NCBI RefSeq assembly: GCF_001039005.1
Contig: NZ_LDWR01000017.1
Location: 148,804-212,803 of the forward strand
Reading direction: 5' to 3'
Length of the DNA stretch: 64,000 nucleotides
From: Burkholderia cepacia
GTDB taxonomy: Bacteria > Pseudomonadota > Gammaproteobacteria > Burkholderiales > Burkholderiaceae
The position numbers and the translations under genes were made by a program. Numbering within the stretch: position 1 is the first letter of the stretch; each line of letters opens with the position of its first letter. The notes below the pieces were generated by a model. It searched no databases and was not told the origin of the DNA. It saw only the letters and a list, made by a program, of their open reading frames with translations. Positions 37,825 through 46,902 of this stretch are shown piece after piece.

Positions 37825-40245
37825 ATGACCTCGCTTCTTCATCCGCCCGTGTTCCGCATCGCCGGCCGGCACGCGAACCGCGTGCTGCTCGCGTCCGATG
37901 CGGGCGCGACCCTCGAGATCTTCGTGCTCGAGGACGACATCGTGCGTGTTCGCGTGCTGCCCGATGCGACGGCACGCAACCCGCGTACGTGGACGATCGC
38001 ACCCGGCCTCGACGACGTGCCGCTCGACGGGCGCGACCGCCTCGACCTGGATGGCTTCGCGCTGCCCGCCTACGAACTCGCCGAAGACGACGACGGCCTG
38101 CGCATCGAAACCGCGCGGATCCGGCTCGCGGTGTGCTGGCAAGGCGGCCATTGCACGTGGTCGATGCGCGGCGCGGACGGCACGTGGCGCGTCGCGCTCG
38201 CCGACCGTGCGACGCAGGCGGTCAACTTCGGCTGGTGGGACGATCGCGCGTATCACTACGTCGCTCGCGAGCGCGGCGACAAGGTGTTCGGCCTCGGCGA
38301 ACGCGCGGGCGACCTGGACCGCACGGGCGCGCGCTTCGAGATGCGCAACATCGACGCGATGGGCTACAGCGCGAAGCACACGGATCCGCTGTACAAGCAC
38401 ATCCCGTTCTACATCACGTGGTCGCCCGACGCGTGCCAGGGGTTCGGGCTGTTCTACGACACGCTGTCCGACTGCGCGTTCGACATGGGTCGCGAGCTCG
38501 ACAACTATCACGGCCCGTACCGTTATTTCGTCGCCGAGCACGGCGATCTCGACTACTACTTCATTGCGTCGCCCGACACGCCGCTCGCAGCCGCGCGGCG
38601 CTTCACGTGGCTCACCGGGCGCCCCGCGCGCACGCCGAAATGGGGGCTCGGCTACTCGGGCTCGACGATGAGCTACACCGATGCGCCGGACGCGCAGCAG
38701 CAAATGAACGAGTTCGTCGAGCAGTGCGACGCGCACGACATCCTGTGCGATTCGTTCCACCTGTCGTCGGGTTATACGTCGATCGGCGCGAAGCGCTACG
38801 TGTTCAACTGGAACCGCGACAAGTTTCCCGACGCGAAGGGTTTCGTGAAGCACTACCGCGACCACGGCATCCGCCTGTGCGCGAACATCAAGCCGTGCCT
38901 GCTGCGCGACCATCCCGCGTTCGACGATGCCGCCAGGCGCGGGCTGCTGATCCGCTCGGCGTCCGGCGAGCCTGCGTGGGTGCAGTTCTGGGATGAAGTC
39001 GGTGCGTATCTCGACTTCACGCAGCCGGACGCGTACCGCTGGTGGCGCGAGCAGGTCACGTCGGCCCTGCTCGAATACGGGATCGAGTCGACCTGGAACG
39101 ACAACAACGAATACGAGATCTGGTCGCCCGACGCGATCGCGCACGGCTTCGGCCAGCCGTTCCCCGCGCGTGAGGCGAAGGTGCTGCAGACGATGCTGAT
39201 GATGCGAGCGTCGCGCGAAGCGCAGCGCGCGCATGCGCCGGCGCAGCGGCCGTTCCTCGTCTCGCGCTCCGGCGGCGCCGGCATGCAGCGCTACGTGCAG
39301 ACGTGGTCCGGCGACAACTATACGTCGTGGGAAACGCTGCGCTACAACCTGAAGATGGGCCTCGGGCTCGCGCTGTCGGGCGTATCGAACATCGGCCACG
39401 ACATCGGCGGCTTCTCCGGGCCCGCGCCGTCGCCCGAGCTCCTGCTGCGCTGGGTGCAGTTCGGCATCTTCATGCCGCGCTTCAGCATCCATTCGTGGAA
39501 CGACGACGGCACCGTCAACGAGCCGTGGATGTATCCGGAAGTCACCGCGCAGGTCGCGTCGCTGATCAAGCAGCGCTACCGGCTGCTGCCTTACCTCTAT
39601 CACCTGCTGTGGCTGTCGACGACGCGCTACGAGCCCGTGCTGCGGCCGACCTTCGCCGATTTCCCCGGCGATGCGCGCTGCTACGACGAGTGCGACGACA
39701 TGATGCTCGGCGACGCGCTGCTGGTCGCGCCGGTCGTCGATCCCGGCCGCACGGAACGCACGGTCTACCTGCCGGCGGGCGCGCGCTGGATGTGCTGCGC
39801 GAGCGCGCAGTCGTTCGACGGCGGTACGAGCGTGACGCTGCCCGCGCCGCTCGACACGCCGGTGATGCTGCTGCGCGAAGGCCGCGTGCTGCCGCTGAAC
39901 GTCGCGGAACAGCATTTCGGCGCACGCGCCGACACGCGCGGCTTCATCGTCGCGCCGCGCATCGAGGACGGCGTCGCATACGGCGAATGCGTCGAGGACG
40001 ACGGCGAGACCGAAGCGTGGCGCGACGGCGAATACGGACTGTGGCGAATCGAAACCGGCCGCGAGGCGTCGGGCACGCTCGGCGTGTCGGTCCGCTGGGA
40101 CGGCCGCCCCGGCCGCCCGGCCGACCGCGTCGAGATTCTGCTGCCCGCGTCGCTGCAAGGTCCGGTCGCCGTACGCGGCGCACGCGTCGAGCAGGAAGCA
40201 CCCGACGGCGCATGGCGCCGCATCGTCGTCGCGCTCGACGACTGA
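37825..40245 (+). CDS. Glycoside hydrolase family 31 (alpha-glycosidase)
   Basis: An 806-residue GH31 enzyme without a signal peptide, hence cytoplasmic. The N-terminal beta-sandwich carries the KVFGLGERAGDLDRTG block typical of the family. In the barrel the nucleophile motif is STWNDNNEYEIW with Asp426, and the acid/base region is QTWSGDNYTSWETL with its Asp. DGTVNEPWMYPE and GDALLVAPVV are also conserved. GH31 enzymes cleave alpha-glucosides, alpha-xylosides or related sugars. WNDNNE in place of the common WxDMNE departs at Met, so specificity should not be assumed. It is cotranscribed with the upstream MFS transporter (27-base gap), which probably brings in its substrate. Confidence 0.9.
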   Translation: MTSLLHPPVFRIAGRHANRVLLASDAGATLEIFVLEDDIVRVRVLPDATARNPRTWTIAPGLDDVPLDGRDRLDLDGFALPAYELAEDDDGLRIETARIRLAVCWQGGHCTWSMRGADGTWRVALADRATQAVNFGWWDDRAYHYVARERGDKVFGLGERAGDLDRTGARFEMRNIDAMGYSAKHTDPLYKHIPFYITWSPDACQGFGLFYDTLSDCAFDMGRELDNYHGPYRYFVAEHGDLDYYFIASPDTPLAAARRFTWLTGRPARTPKWGLGYSGSTMSYTDAPDAQQQMNEFVEQCDAHDILCDSFHLSSGYTSIGAKRYVFNWNRDKFPDAKGFVKHYRDHGIRLCANIKPCLLRDHPAFDDAARRGLLIRSASGEPAWVQFWDEVGAYLDFTQPDAYRWWREQVTSALLEYGIESTWNDNNEYEIWSPDAIAHGFGQPFPAREAKVLQTMLMMRASREAQRAHAPAQRPFLVSRSGGAGMQRYVQTWSGDNYTSWETLRYNLKMGLGLALSGVSNIGHDIGGFSGPAPSPELLLRWVQFGIFMPRFSIHSWNDDGTVNEPWMYPEVTAQVASLIKQRYRLLPYLYHLLWLSTTRYEPVLRPTFADFPGDARCYDECDDMMLGDALLVAPVVDPGRTERTVYLPAGARWMCCASAQSFDGGTSVTLPAPLDTPVMLLREGRVLPLNVAEQHFGARADTRGFIVAPRIEDGVAYGECVEDDGETEAWRDGEYGLWRIETGREASGTLGVSVRWDGRPGRPADRVEILLPASLQGPVAVRGARVEQEAPDGAWRRIVVALDD

Positions 40246-40359
40246 TACGCAAGCACTGTACCGATCAGGCGGGCCGTTCGCGCGGCCCGCCGCCCGCCAC
40301 AGAGGAGGTCGCCAAGCCTCCCGCCCCGTTGAACTGATGAAGAGATCTGGAGATCCACA

Positions 40360-41547
40360 ATGAAAGTACCCGTCAACCGCTTTGCAATCCTTATTTTATC
40401 GGCCGCATCGCTCGGCTCGACCGCCGCCCGCGCACAGAGCAGCGTCACGCTGTACGGCGTCGTCGACGATTCGCTCGCTTACGTGAACAACCAGCAGGGC
40501 CACTCGAACATCTACATGCGCGACGGCAACCTGTATGCATCGAAGTTCGGGCTGCGCGGCGACGATGATCTCGGCGGCGGCACGCATGCGATCTTCGACC
40601 TGCAGTCCGGCTTCAACCTGAATACCGGCGCGCAGGCCGCCGCCGGCACGATGTTCAATCGCCAGGCATTCGTCGGCCTGCGCAACGATCACTACGGCAC
40701 GGTGACGGCCGGCCGCCAGTACACGCCCTACTTCCTGTTCGTCGGCCCGTACGCGTCGAGCAGCTGGCTGACCGGCGCGACCGGCGCACATCCGGGCGAC
40801 ATCGACGGCCTCGACACGACGATCCGCGTGAACAACTCGGTCACCTATACGTCGCCGATCTTCGGCGGGCTGAGCGCGAGCGCGATGTACGCATTCGGCG
40901 GCATTGCCGGCGCGACCGGCAAGGGCAACACGTTCAGCGCCGCGCTGCGTTACGCGAACGGGCCGATCGGGATCGCGGCCGGCTACCTGCGCATCAACAG
41001 CTCGGGCTCGTCCGCGGGCTTCCTGAACCCGGCCACCGCACCGTCGGGCAGCTTCGCGGTGTCCGTGCTGAACCAGGGCTACCTGACCGCGAAGGCCGTC
41101 GAGCAGGTCGCGGCAGCCGGCAACTACACGCTCGGCGACCTGACGATGGGCATCAATTATTCGAACGTGAAGTACCTGCCCGGCAACGGCTCCGCGTTCA
41201 CGGACACGGCCGTGTTCAACACCTACGGCGCACTCGCCGCGTACCGCTTCACGCCGGCGCTCTCGGTGGCCGGCGCGTTCGCGTACACGCTCGCGTCGAA
41301 AGCGAACGGCGTCCCGAACGCGGCCCGCTACCAGCAGTATTCGCTGAAGGAGTCGTACAGCCTGTCGAAGCGCACGACGCTCTACGCACTGCAGGCGTAC
41401 ACGCATTCGAGCGGGCAGACGCTTGGCGCGCAAGGCGCCGGCCACGTCATCGACGCCGCGCCGATCGTCGGCGATTCGCAGCAGCTCACGCCGTCGACGA
41501 CGCACGGCCAGTTCGTCGGCATGGCCGGGATCGCCGTCACGTTCTGA
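40360..41547 (+). CDS. Gram-negative (OmpC/Omp38-like) porin
   Basis: A 395-residue outer-membrane porin of the beta-proteobacterial type 4 family. A signal peptide ends at STAARAQ, and the mature protein starts SSVTLYGVVDDSLAYVNNQ, the standard start of the family. FGLRGDDDLGGGTHAIFDLQSGFN and the GRQYTPYF constriction region are conserved, and the last residue is Phe (GIAVTF) as needed for Bam recognition. The start ATG at 40360 is 14 bases after GGAG. It follows the GH31 gene by 114 bases, so it may serve the same glycoside pathway. Confidence 0.93.
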   Translation: MKVPVNRFAILILSAASLGSTAARAQSSVTLYGVVDDSLAYVNNQQGHSNIYMRDGNLYASKFGLRGDDDLGGGTHAIFDLQSGFNLNTGAQAAAGTMFNRQAFVGLRNDHYGTVTAGRQYTPYFLFVGPYASSSWLTGATGAHPGDIDGLDTTIRVNNSVTYTSPIFGGLSASAMYAFGGIAGATGKGNTFSAALRYANGPIGIAAGYLRINSSGSSAGFLNPATAPSGSFAVSVLNQGYLTAKAVEQVAAAGNYTLGDLTMGINYSNVKYLPGNGSAFTDTAVFNTYGALAAYRFTPALSVAGAFAYTLASKANGVPNAARYQQYSLKESYSLSKRTTLYALQAYTHSSGQTLGAQGAGHVIDAAPIVGDSQQLTPSTTHGQFVGMAGIAVTF

Positions 41548-41567
41548 GCGCCCCCAGACCTGTCGCT

Positions 41568-41625
41568 TCGCGCCAGGCCCCCCGAGGGGGTCAAGAAAAC
41601 TTGGGGCGGCCCAGCGTTTTCTTGA
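41568..41625. repeat. Hairpin-rich element after the porin gene
   Basis: Behind the porin lie a CCCCC-GA-GGGGG mini-hairpin (around 41580-41590) and a 10-bp inverted repeat TCAAGAAAAC (41591-41600) / GTTTTCTTGA (41616-41625) that encloses TGGG/CCCA. The nested, mixed AT/GC palindrome looks like an intergenic repeat of Burkholderia type or a bidirectional terminator. Copy number elsewhere cannot be seen here. Confidence 0.45.
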
Positions 41626-41925
41626 GAACCCGCACGGCAGTGCCTTCCGCGCGCTGCCCCGCCCCGGACGATACGCACTTCACGCGCGCCGTCCGGGCGC
41701 CCGCTGTGCCACAGCCGCAGCGCTTTCGTCGTTCCGTCCGCCCGCCGCGCAAATCTCGCGGGTTTTCTCGATCGCCCCGATACCTTACAATTCGTCAGAT
41801 TGATCCCTTCTGCATGCCCCTTCTTGCAGTCCTGACACCGCGGTACACTCGACGCACGCCGTATCAGGGTCCGACGCGCGACGCGCGCGCCGGGCGGCGT
41901 CGCGCCTCGTTGCGCCCACAACTGG
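41626..41925. other. Intergenic region porin-betT
   Basis: A 300-base non-coding stretch. It contains a short stem CCGCG/CGCGG (41745-41749 with 41757-41761) followed by GTTTT, a weak terminator candidate. No promoter could be fixed with confidence. Confidence 0.3.
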
Positions 41926-43956
41926 ATGCCCGCCATGCCAGATTCCCGTCCCTCGCCCCGCACGACATTCAAGCCGCAGGTCGTCCTGCCCGCGCTCGCG
42001 GTCATCGGCGCGCTGCTCGTCGTGTGCGCGCTGCTCCCGAGCGAAGCCGGCGCGCTGTTCTCCGCCGGCCAGCAATGGGTCGTCGCGCGTTTCGACTGGT
42101 TCTACGTGCTGGCCGTCACCGGCTTCCTCGTGTTTCTCGTGCTGATCGCCGCGAGCGGTTTCGGCAACATCCGGCTCGGCCCCGACGACGCCGAACCCGA
42201 ATTCAGTTTCGTGTCGTGGACAGCCATGCTGTTCGCGGCCGGCATGGGTATCGGCCTCATGTACTTCGGCGTCGGCGAGCCGATGCAGCATTTCCTGAAA
42301 CCGCCGACCGTCGACCCCGGCACGCCCGCCGCCGCGCGCGAAGCGATGCTGATGACCTTCTTCCACTGGGGCTTCCATGCGTGGGCGATCTACGGGCTGA
42401 TGGGGCTCGTGCTCGCGTACTTCGGCTTTCGCTACAACCTGCCGCTGACGCTGCGCTCGGGGCTGTATCCGGTGCTGCGCGAGCGCATCAACGGCTGGAT
42501 CGGCCATACCGTCGACGCGTTCGCGCTGGTCGGCACCGTCGCGGGCATCGCGACGACGCTCGGCTACGGCGTGATGCAGATCAGCGCGGGCCTGCATACC
42601 GTCGCCGGCTGGGACACGGGCAGCAATACGTTTCGCATCGGGCTCGTCGCGCTCGTCGTGATCCTCGCGGGGCTGTCGGCCGCAAGCGGCCTCGACAAGG
42701 GCGTGCGACGGCTGTCCGAGTTGAACCTGCTGCTCGCGTTCCTGCTGCTCGCATTCGTGGCCATCGCCGGCCCGACGGCGTTCCTGCTGCGCGCGCTCGG
42801 CGACAACATCGGCCAGTACCTGTCGAATCTCGTCGACCTGTCGTTCCGCACCTATGCGTATGCGTCGCCGCGCGAGGAAGGCTGGTTCGGCGGCTGGACG
42901 ATCCTCTACTGGGCGTGGTGGATCTCGTGGTCGCCGTTCGTCGGCATGTTCATCGCGCGCATCTCGCGCGGCCGTACGATCCGCCAGTTCGTGATCGGCG
43001 TGCTGCTCGTGCCGACCGCGTTCAACCTCGTGTGGATGACCGTGTTCGGCAACAGCGCGATCTGGCTCGATACGCACGGCGCGGCCGGCGCGCTCGCGCA
43101 GACGGCTACCAGCGTCGATGCGCTGCTGTTCCGCTTCTTCGATTTCCTGCCGTTGTCGCAAGGGCTGTCGATCGCCGCGATCGTGCTGATCGCGGTGTTC
43201 TTCGTCACGTCCGCCGATTCCGGCGCGTTCGTGATCGACCAGATCGCGACGCGCGGCAACGCGCACTCGCCCGTCTGGCAGCGGCTGTTCTGGGCCGCGC
43301 TGCTCGGGGTGACCGCCGCGGTGCTGCTCGTCGCCGGCGGTCTCGGTGCGCTGCAGGCAATGACGCTGATCGCCGCGCTGCCGGTCGCCATCATCATGCT
43401 CGCGCTCTGCTACGGGCTGTGGCGCGGGCTCGCCGCCGACCGCGCGCACTATTCGCAGGACGTCGCGCCCGCGACGACCTTCTGGACCGGCCAGCACTGG
43501 CGTCACCGCCTGACGCACATCCTGCGGCAGACGACCGAGGCCGAGGCACACCAGTTCGTCGCCGAGACGGTCGAGCCGGCGCTGCGCAAGGTCGCCGACG
43601 AACTGCGCGCGAGCGGCGTCGATGCGCATGTGCAGCGCGACAGCGACGACGCCGTGCGGCTCACCGTGCCGACCGCCGAACACCGCGATTTCGTGTACGG
43701 CGTGCGCGTGACGGTGAAATCCGCAGCCGCGTTCCTGGTGCGCGAGGCGGCGGAGCCGGACGCGGCGTGGGCACACGTGTACGGGATCGTCACGTTCTTC
43801 GAGGACGGGCGGCTCGGCTACGACGTCGAATACCTGCGCGGCGACGAAGTGATCGCCGACGTGCTGCGCCAGTACGAACGCTACGTATCGCTCGCGGGCG
43901 ACAAGCGCACGCATCTGCTGAGCCGCGCGCCGGGGCACGCGACGGAGGCCGAATGA
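41926..43956 (+). CDS. betT: BCCT-family choline/betaine transporter (BetT-like, long form)
   Basis: A 676-residue transporter. Twelve hydrophobic segments (about residues 20-505) include the glycine-rich helix AGMGIGLMYFGVGEP, the WWISWSPFVGMFIARISRGRTIR signature (in blocks WWISWSPFVGMF and ARISRGRTIR) and the FFVTSADSGAFVID helix. A soluble C-terminal domain of about 165 residues (from THILRQTTEAEAHQFV) marks the long BetT type, whose tail senses osmotic conditions. BetT is a proton- or sodium-driven choline importer; related BCCT carriers take glycine betaine or carnitine. Two in-frame ATG (41926, 41935) are possible. The betABI genes are not in this window. Confidence 0.88.
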   Translation: MPAMPDSRPSPRTTFKPQVVLPALAVIGALLVVCALLPSEAGALFSAGQQWVVARFDWFYVLAVTGFLVFLVLIAASGFGNIRLGPDDAEPEFSFVSWTAMLFAAGMGIGLMYFGVGEPMQHFLKPPTVDPGTPAAAREAMLMTFFHWGFHAWAIYGLMGLVLAYFGFRYNLPLTLRSGLYPVLRERINGWIGHTVDAFALVGTVAGIATTLGYGVMQISAGLHTVAGWDTGSNTFRIGLVALVVILAGLSAASGLDKGVRRLSELNLLLAFLLLAFVAIAGPTAFLLRALGDNIGQYLSNLVDLSFRTYAYASPREEGWFGGWTILYWAWWISWSPFVGMFIARISRGRTIRQFVIGVLLVPTAFNLVWMTVFGNSAIWLDTHGAAGALAQTATSVDALLFRFFDFLPLSQGLSIAAIVLIAVFFVTSADSGAFVIDQIATRGNAHSPVWQRLFWAALLGVTAAVLLVAGGLGALQAMTLIAALPVAIIMLALCYGLWRGLAADRAHYSQDVAPATTFWTGQHWRHRLTHILRQTTEAEAHQFVAETVEPALRKVADELRASGVDAHVQRDSDDAVRLTVPTAEHRDFVYGVRVTVKSAAAFLVREAAEPDAAWAHVYGIVTFFEDGRLGYDVEYLRGDEVIADVLRQYERYVSLAGDKRTHLLSRAPGHATEAE

Positions 43957-44021
43957 ACGCGCACGCCGCAGCCTTTACCGCGCCGCGCCGGTCCGCCACG
44001 TTCGACGGGGCCGCACGATGA
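43953..44021 (+). CDS. 22-codon ORF coupled between betT and the next gene
   Basis: An ATG overlapping the betT stop (ATGA at 43953-43956) begins a 22-residue frame, MNAHAAAFTAPRRSATFDGA plus two residues, whose own stop overlaps the ATG of the following gene (ATGA at 44018-44021). GGAGG lies a few bases upstream. It could be a translated microprotein or simply a reinitiation relay that carries ribosomes from betT to the 103-residue gene. Short length keeps confidence low. Confidence 0.35.
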   Translation: MNAHAAAFTAPRRSATFDGAAR

Positions 44022-44329
44022 GCGGGCTTCTGCAAAGCCGCTCCGCCGACATCGTCGCGCTCGGCACGCTCGCCGTGCTCTACCTCGGCGGCGCCGGCAT
44101 CGCGCTGTGGCGGATTCGGGCCGCGACGCCGCGCGGCAAGGTCTACTGGATCGTCTGCATGACACTGCTGGCAGGTGGCGCCATCGCGATGGGCGGCAAC
44201 CTGTCGCCCGCGCCGAACAGCGGTGAAATGCCGCCCGGTTTCGCGCTCGGCGTCGAGGCCGTCCTGCTCGGCCTCGTGTTCGTTGCCGCCGGTTGCGCGT
44301 GGCTGATGCTGCGCGCGCGGCGACGCTGA
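44018..44329 (+). CDS. Small three-helix membrane protein
   Basis: A 103-residue protein with three hydrophobic segments: IVALGTLAVLYLGGAGIALW, VYWIVCMTLLAGGAIAMGG and FALGVEAVLLGLVFVAAGCA. It ends in a basic ARRR tail, suggesting that the C-terminus is cytoplasmic. No known domain is recognised. Its start is coupled through ATGA to the 22-codon ORF that is in turn coupled to betT, so it is probably made with the transporter and could be an accessory or stabilising subunit. That role is inferred from linkage only. Confidence 0.65.
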   Translation: MSGLLQSRSADIVALGTLAVLYLGGAGIALWRIRAATPRGKVYWIVCMTLLAGGAIAMGGNLSPAPNSGEMPPGFALGVEAVLLGLVFVAAGCAWLMLRARRR

Positions 44330-44431
44330 CGCGCGCACATCGCGCGGCCCGGCTTTATCATCACGCGCAAACGGCAACGCGCCGGGCGGACCGGCCGCCG
44401 CCTCTTCCCCGATCCGTTTTATCGCAACGCG

Positions 44432-45271
44432 TTACGCGCGCGCCGTCACGAGCCAGCACGCCGCGTCGAAGCACACGTCCGCGCCATGAATGTACCGCTC
44501 GAACGCCGCGCGCACCGTATCGACCACGCGCCGCCGCGTTGCGTCGTCCGTCTCCAGCAGCGCCAGCCCGACCGGGCCCAGCCGCGCGATGTAGTCGTCC
44601 AGCGCCGGCTCGGGCAGCACGCATGCCATCTCGACCGGCTCGATCTCGACGTCGGCCCAGTCGCTGTCAGACAGCACCGATGCGATCCGCTGCCGATCGC
44701 CGAACGCGAACTGCCCCGGCGCACCGGGCCGTCGCGCGGGCAGGTTCGGCAGCAACGGCGCGGCGGCCCGCTCGGCCGTCGTCATGAACGGGTTGTCGGC
44801 CGCGCTGCGCCACGCGACGAACCGCATCTGCGCGTTCGGCCGCGCCGCGTGACGAAGGTTCGCGAACGCCCGCACCGGATCGTCGAAGAACATCACACCC
44901 AGGCGCGACACGATCAGGTCGACGCTCGCGGGCGCGAACGCATGTGTCTGCACATCCGCGCGCACGAAGCTGGCGTGAAGACCGCTACGTTCGGCGCGCG
45001 CCTGCGCGGCATCGATCATCCTGGCCGAGATATCGATGCCCGTGCATTGCGCCTGCGCGCCGAGCCGGCGCGCGATCGCGAGGGTGACCGCCCCCGTGCC
45101 GCAGCCGACGTCGAGCACGCTGCGCGCGGACGACGCGGCCGCCGCATCCGCGAGCAGCGTCTCGAACGGCGCGAACATCCGGTCGAGCGACGCCTGCGCA
45201 TCGACCCAGGCGCGCCCCGACGGACCGTTCCACAGCGCGGATTGTTCGTCGTTGGGCCGGTTGGTTTCCAT
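44432..45271 (-). CDS. SAM-dependent class I methyltransferase
   Basis: A 279-residue methyltransferase from the ATG at 45271 (AAGGGG about 8 bases upstream; an in-frame start at 45301 has no such site). SAM-binding motif I is SVLDVGCGTGAVTLAIARRL, the acidic end of strand 2 is CTGIDIS, and the post-I/II region is FVRADVQTHAF and VDLIVSRLGVMFFDD. It fits the UbiE/COQ5-like superfamily. Substrate unknown; no operon partner. Confidence 0.82.
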   Translation of the reverse strand: METNRPNDEQSALWNGPSGRAWVDAQASLDRMFAPFETLLADAAAASSARSVLDVGCGTGAVTLAIARRLGAQAQCTGIDISARMIDAAQARAERSGLHASFVRADVQTHAFAPASVDLIVSRLGVMFFDDPVRAFANLRHAARPNAQMRFVAWRSAADNPFMTTAERAAAPLLPNLPARRPGAPGQFAFGDRQRIASVLSDSDWADVEIEPVEMACVLPEPALDDYIARLGPVGLALLETDDATRRRVVDTVRAAFERYIHGADVCFDAACWLVTARA

Positions 45272-45438
45272 CGTCGATTCCCCTTCTGGTTCATTGATCA
45301 TGAACCGGACTGTGCCGCTTCAAGCCGGCTTGAGGTCAAGACCCCGGCAGCGACGGGCCCGCCCCACACGCGCCCGGCCTCTTCATATTTCTTACATTTG
45401 TGCTGCGTATCGTTGACGACTTTCCTACGGTGCCTCCC

Positions 45439-46902
45439 ATGCGACGACTCTTCCCGCGCGCACTGCTCGTGCGCTGCGCCCCTCTTGTTGTTCTCGCCGC
45501 GCTCTCCGCGTGTTCGAATCACATCGATACGCCGGCCGATCCGGCCAGCGCGTCGGTCAACGTCCAGGCCGCATGGGTCGAGATCGGCGACGCGAACCAG
45601 GCGATCGCGCGCGTCATCACGAACTACACGCCCGCGTCGGCCAGCGAGCCGCTGTGTCCGCAACTGACGGTCGACGGCAAACTGTCGCGCATGACGCTGC
45701 GCGCGGGCGCCGCGACCGTGGCCCAGCGGCCGACCGCCAGCGATCCGTCCGACTCGAAGCCGTCGAGCTTCCCGGTGTCCGTCTGCGAGACGACGCTACC
45801 GGCCGACGCGCAGGCGGCGAGCGTCGCGGGCCGCACGCTGCCGCTGCCGAAAGCGCAGCCGCAGCGCATCGCGATCATCGCCGACACGGGCTGCCGGATG
45901 AAGAAGGCCGACAACGCATGGCAGGCGTGCAACGACGCGACGGTCTGGCCGCTCGATACGATCGCGGCCAGCGTCGCGAAGCTGTCGCCCGACCTGGTGC
46001 TGCATGTCGGCGACTACCACTACCGCGAGAATGCATGCCCGCCGGACATCGCCGGCTGCAAGGACAGCCCGTGGGGCTATGGCTGGGATACGTGGCAGGC
46101 CGACCTGTTCCGCCCGGCCGCGCCGCTGCTCGCGAAGGCGCCGTGGGTCGTCGTGCGCGGCAACCACGAGGAATGCGCGCGGGCCGGCCAGGGCTGGTTC
46201 CGCTTCCTCGATCCGCGCCCGTATTCGGCCGCCCGCTCGTGCGACGATCCGGCCAACGACAACGACGCGAACTACTCCGAGCCGTATGCAGTGTCGCTCG
46301 GCAGCGGCTCGCAGGTGATCGTGTTCGACACAGCGAAGGTCGGCCGCACGCCGCTCAAGACGACCGACGCGCAATTCCGCATCTACCAGAAGCAGTTCCA
46401 GACGGTGGCGTCGCTCGCGTCGAAGGCCGGCATGACGACGACAATCTTCACGAACCATCATCCAATCCTCGCGTTCGCACCGATCGCCGGCAGCACGCCC
46501 GCGCCGGGCAACCTCGCACTGCAGTCGGTGATGTCGAGCCTCAACGCGCAGGCGTACTACCCGCCCGGCGTGCACGTCGCGCTGCACGGGCACGTGCACG
46601 ACTTCCAGGCGATCAACTTCTCGTCGGGACACCCGGCGACGATCGTGTCCGGCAACGGCGGCGACAACCTCGACGTCGCGCTGCCCGACCCGTTCCCGGC
46701 CGGCCTGACGCCCGCACCGGGCGCCGTGATCGAGCGGCTGTCGCACAACAACAGCTTCGGCTTCCTGATCATGGAGCGCAACGCCGCACCGGCGACGGGC
46801 TGGGTGTTCCGCGCGTATTCGGCCGCAGGCAAGCTGCTCGCATCGTGCAACCAGTCGGGCACGACGCTCGCTTGCGACAAGACGGGGTTCATTGCGCCGT
46901 GA
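45439..46902 (+). CDS. Metallophosphoesterase, predicted lipoprotein
   Basis: A 487-residue calcineurin-like phosphoesterase. The N-terminal signal ends in the lipobox LSAC, so the protein is probably lipidated and faces the periplasm. Metal-binding blocks are in order: IIADTGC, LVLHVGDYHY, VVRGNHEEC, FTNHHPIL and ALHGHVHDF. About 130 N-terminal residues precede the catalytic domain and form a beta-rich, Cys-containing extension. The stop overlaps the GTG of a di-haem peroxidase gene. The substrate (phosphomonoester, diester or nucleotide) cannot be read. The ATG at 45439 is chosen because it starts the signal peptide; its ribosome site is weak. Confidence 0.82.
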   Translation: MRRLFPRALLVRCAPLVVLAALSACSNHIDTPADPASASVNVQAAWVEIGDANQAIARVITNYTPASASEPLCPQLTVDGKLSRMTLRAGAATVAQRPTASDPSDSKPSSFPVSVCETTLPADAQAASVAGRTLPLPKAQPQRIAIIADTGCRMKKADNAWQACNDATVWPLDTIAASVAKLSPDLVLHVGDYHYRENACPPDIAGCKDSPWGYGWDTWQADLFRPAAPLLAKAPWVVVRGNHEECARAGQGWFRFLDPRPYSAARSCDDPANDNDANYSEPYAVSLGSGSQVIVFDTAKVGRTPLKTTDAQFRIYQKQFQTVASLASKAGMTTTIFTNHHPILAFAPIAGSTPAPGNLALQSVMSSLNAQAYYPPGVHVALHGHVHDFQAINFSSGHPATIVSGNGGDNLDVALPDPFPAGLTPAPGAVIERLSHNNSFGFLIMERNAAPATGWVFRAYSAAGKLLASCNQSGTTLACDKTGFIAP

